A DNA stretch of 64,000 nt from Taeniopygia guttata (taxonomy: Eukaryota > Chordata > Aves > Passeriformes > Estrildidae), in assembly GCF_048771995.1 (NCBI RefSeq), contig NC_133059.1, forward strand, positions 3,523,001 to 3,587,000, given 5' to 3'. Shown piece by piece: positions 53,230-64,000 of this stretch. The position numbers and the translations under genes are program-made. The notes beneath the pieces are model-generated. The model did no database searches. It was not told the DNA's origin and saw nothing but the letters and a program-made list of their open reading frames with translations. Position 1 is the first letter of the stretch. Each line of letters opens with the position of its first letter.

Positions 53230-54660
53230 GGAGGGGGCGGGACCACCCCCGAAATAACGGGACCCTCCCCCGAAATAACGGGAACACCCCCCGAATAACG
53301 GGAACACCCCCAAAATAACGGGACCCCTTTAAATACCGGGACCCTCCCAAATTAACGGGACCACCCCCCGAATAACGGGACCCTCCCCAAAATAACGGGA
53401 CCCCTTTAAATAACGGGACCCCCCCAAATTAACGGGACCCCTGCAAATTAACGGGACTCCCCCTCAAATACCGGGACCCCCCCCAAAATAACGGGACCAC
53501 CCCCAAAATAACGGGACCACCCCCAAAATAATAACGGGACCCCTTTAAATACCGGGACCACCCCCAAATTAACGGGACCCTCCCCAAAATAACGGGACCA
53601 CCCCCCCCCCAAATACCGGGACCACCCCCAAAATAACGGGACCACCCCTCAAATACCGGGACCCCCCCCAAAATAACGGGACCCTCCCCCGAATAACGGG
53701 ACCCCTTTAAATAACGGGACCCCCCCTCAAATAACGGAACCTCCGCAAATTAACGGGACCCCCCATCAAATACCGGGACCCCCCCAAATACCGGGACCAC
53801 CCCCCAAAAAAACGGGACCCCCCCCCAAATACACCGGAATTAACGGCGGGGGGGGAAACAGAAAACCCCAAAATTTAATTGGGGGGGGGTCAGAAAACCC
53901 CAAAATTTAATTGGGGGGGGGGGTCAGAAAACCCCAAAATTTAATTGGGGGGGGGTCAGAAAACCCCAACATTTAATTGGGGGGGGGTCAAAAAACCCCA
54001 AAATTTAATTGGGGGGGTCAGAAAACCCCAAAATTTAATTGGGGGGGGGTCTGAAAACCCCAAAATTTAATTGGGGGGGGGGTCAGAAAAATCAGAAACC
54101 CCCAAAATTTAATTGGGGGGGGGGGTCAGAAAACCCCAAAATTTAATTGGGGGGGGGTCGAGGAGCCCCAAAAATGAATGAGGGGGGGTTGGGTAGGAAT
54201 TGAGGGGGGGGAACCCCCAAAATGTAATTTGGGGGGGGGTCGGGGGGGATCCGCTGGCTCAGGGCAGTTCCCGGGGGGGGGGAGGGGACCCCCCCAGCCC
54301 CGCCCCTCCCCCCCCCCCCCCCTCCCCCCCCCCGGTATTTTTAGGTCGGCTCCGGTTTCCGGGGGGGGGATCCGGTGTCAAATTTTGGGGGGGGGGGTGG
54401 GGGAGGGGCACGGGAGGGACGAGGGGGGGGGGAACCCCAAAAACGCCCCTCCCCCAAAAATATCCGGGGGGGGGGAGGGAAACTGAGGCACGGAACGACC
54501 CCAAAAATTAATTAAAATATTAACCCTTCCCCCCCCCCCAAATAAATCCAGTGGATCCCCCCCAAAATGTCTATGGGGGGGGTGACACCCCCAAATTTTG
54601 GGATGGGGGAGGGGATTCTGGGGGGGCGGGGTTTAAAAAGGGGCGGAGCCGTGGGGGGAG
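53230..54660. repeat. CKM-ERCC2 intergenic arrays
   Basis: 53240-53845: ATAACGGGACCCCCC units with 10-20-bp spacing. 53850-54175: nine units of about 35 bp, GGTCAGAAAACCCCAAAATT plus a poly-G run. 54240-54500: long G and C runs. No gene was seen, although MARK4/KLC3 neighbour this pair in human. Confidence 0.8.
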
Positions 54661-54672
54661 GGGAAATCTGAT

Positions 54673-54678
54673 TTTATT
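54673..54678 (-). terminator. ERCC2: ERCC2 poly(A) signal AATAAA
   Basis: TTTATT on plus in GATTTTATTGGGG, about 815 bp past the ERCC2 stop, with a G/C-run region beyond. Confidence 0.65.
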
Positions 54679-54679
54679 G

Positions 54680-55490
54680 GGGGGGGTGACAAAAATGGGG
54701 GATCGGGGGGGGGGAGGGGGGAGTGGATCCCGCTGGGATCCCTGGGGGGGATCCAGTCCCTCCTCCAGGTGTTTTTGGGGGGTCCAGATCCCGCTGGGGG
54801 GGTCCAGATCCCCTCCCCCAAAGGGATCCGGTCCCAATTTGGCATTTTTGGGGATCCAGTCCCTCCTCCATCTGTTTTTGGGGGGTCCAGATCCCACCTG
54901 GGGGGTTCCAGATCCCCTCCCCCAAAGGGATCTGGTCCCAATTTGGCATTTTTGGGGGTCCAGATCCAACTGGATCCCACGGAGGGATCAATTTCCTCTT
55001 CCAGCTGTTTTTGGGGGGTCCAGATCCCCTCCCCCAAAGGGATCCAGTCCCAATTTGGCATTTTTGGGGATCCAGTTCCTCCTCCAGCTGTTTTTGGGGG
55101 TCCAGATCCCACCTGGGGGCTCCAGATCCCCTCCCCCAAAGGGATCCGTTCCCACTCCGGCAATTTTGGGGGTCCAGATCCCACTGGATCCCTGGGGGGG
55201 ATCCAGTCCCTCCTCCAGGTGTTTTTTGGGGGTCCAGATCCCGCTGGGGGGGGCCAGATCCCCTCCCCCAGAGGGATCCAGTCCCGATTTGGCATTTTTG
55301 GGGATCCAGTTCCTCCTCCAGCTGTTTTTGGGGGCTCCAGATCCCCTCCCCCAAAGGGATCCGGTCCCGATTTGGCATTTTTGGGGGTCCAGATCCCACT
55401 GGATCCCACAGAGAGATCAATTTCCTCTTCCAGCTGTTTTTGGGGGGTCCAGATCCCGCTGGGATCCCTTGGGTGGATCCCGGGGGTCTC
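54680..55490 (-). repeat. ERCC2: ERCC2 3' UTR: about 125-bp units
   Basis: Six or so units with GATCCCCTCCCCCAAAGGGA, CAATTTGGCATTTTTGGGG and TCCTCCAGCTGTTTTTGGGG. It lies between stop and poly(A) signal, so the repeat should be in the mRNA. Confidence 0.75.
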
Positions 55491-63357
<7,867 letters not shown>

Positions 63358-64000
63358 CTGGATTTTGGGGGAGATTTGGGCTTATTTGGGACCCCAAAAA
63401 TCCCAACATTTCTAAAATCCCAAAAATCCCCCCAGAAATCCCTCAAAAAACTCAAAAATTCCCCAAAAAAACCCCAAAAATCCCCCCAAAATCCCTCCCC
63501 AGAGCTCCAGGAGCAGCTGCCCCTAATTTCGGGTCACTGCTGGATTTTGGGGGGATTTGGGGTTATTGGGACCCCCAAAAAAACTCCAAAACTGCCAAAA
63601 ATCCCAGAAATCTGAAAGACCCCAAAATTCCCTCAAAAAAACCCAAAAAAAACCCCAAAATCCCCAAATTTCCCCCAGCCCCAATGATGTCCTCGCAGAT
63701 CTCAAATTTGGAGATCACGGTCACCCCAAAACATCCAAAATTCCCCCAAAATCCCCCCCAAAAAACCCCAAAATCCCTCTGAGACCCCTCCCCAAAATCC
63801 CCCAGACCCCAAAAACCCCAAAATCCTCAAATTTCCCCCCAAAAATCCCAAAATTTCCCCCAAATTTCCCCCAGCCCCAATGATGTCCTCGCAGATCTCA
63901 AATTTGGAGATCACGGTCACCCCAAAACCTCCAAAATTCCCCCAAAATCCCCCCAAAAAACCCCAAAATCCCTCTGAGACCCCTCCCCAAAATCCCCCAG
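63358..64000 (-). repeat. ERCC2: ERCC2 intron 16: fragments of exons 16 and 17
   Basis: 63500-63545 copies the exon 17 acceptor edge. 63680-63722 and 63875-63917 (minus) read VTVISKFEICEDI, like human VTISSKFETREDI at the end of exon 16. Neither has a GT where a donor is expected (GACATCATTGGGG). The true exon 16 is probably beyond the window. The rest is CCCCAAAATCCCC sequence. Confidence 0.6.

Noticed and set aside
53230-54660. KLC3 or MARK4 between CKM and ERCC2, as in human
   Set aside because: No frame in either strand has recognisable exon sequence; the interval is simple arrays.

Overview
The window is vertebrate nuclear DNA, almost certainly from a bird (or close sauropsid) and most likely from a GC-rich microchromosome. 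Five spliced host genes can be assembled from exons with matching phases and splice sites. The muscle creatine kinase is 381 residues, the family length, and reads like the chicken protein as I remember it. No transposon, retroviral copy, rRNA, tRNA or CRISPR array was recognised; nearly everything between exons is tandem minisatellite.

Layout. 1-20310 (+): 3' two thirds of ZC3H4, 12 coding exons, with a long 3' UTR to about 23750. 24880-29541 (-): PPP1R14A (CPI-17), complete, 4 exons. 31017-36121 (+): SPINT2 (HAI-2), complete, 6 exons, head to head with PPP1R14A across a 1.5 kb CpG-rich spacer with a perfect CRE. 39007-50990 (-): CKM, complete coding region of 7 exons, with a candidate non-coding exon 1 near 52933. 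55491-63357 and on past the window end (-): the 3' third of ERCC2/XPD. In human these genes lie at three separate places on 19q13, so the window is a compact rearranged block of that synteny group.

The outstanding feature is how the introns are built. At about two dozen exon-intron boundaries in four of the five genes, the tandem repeat filling the intron has a unit that spans the splice junction: it contains the exon edge, the intact splice site and the flanking intron. Real donors or acceptors are therefore accompanied by 1 to 12 decoy copies, always on the intron side and never covering a whole exon. Copied items include donors, acceptors, the CKM start codon with its Kozak context, poly(A)-site regions of SPINT2 and CKM, and the 5' splice site of an AT-AC (U12-type) intron in ZC3H4 that is present four times against a single branch site and acceptor. 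Two minisatellites lie inside coding sequence: a 10-residue unit repeated 8 times at the N terminus of PPP1R14A, and a 16-17-residue unit repeated 13 times in the last exon of ZC3H4.

The genes have no shared pathway: ZC3H4 restrains non-coding transcription, PPP1R14A inhibits myosin phosphatase, SPINT2 inhibits membrane serine proteases, CKM buffers ATP in muscle, and ERCC2 is the XPD helicase of TFIIH. Identifications rest on remembered family sequences; exon coordinates come from reading frames, phases and splice motifs in this sequence.
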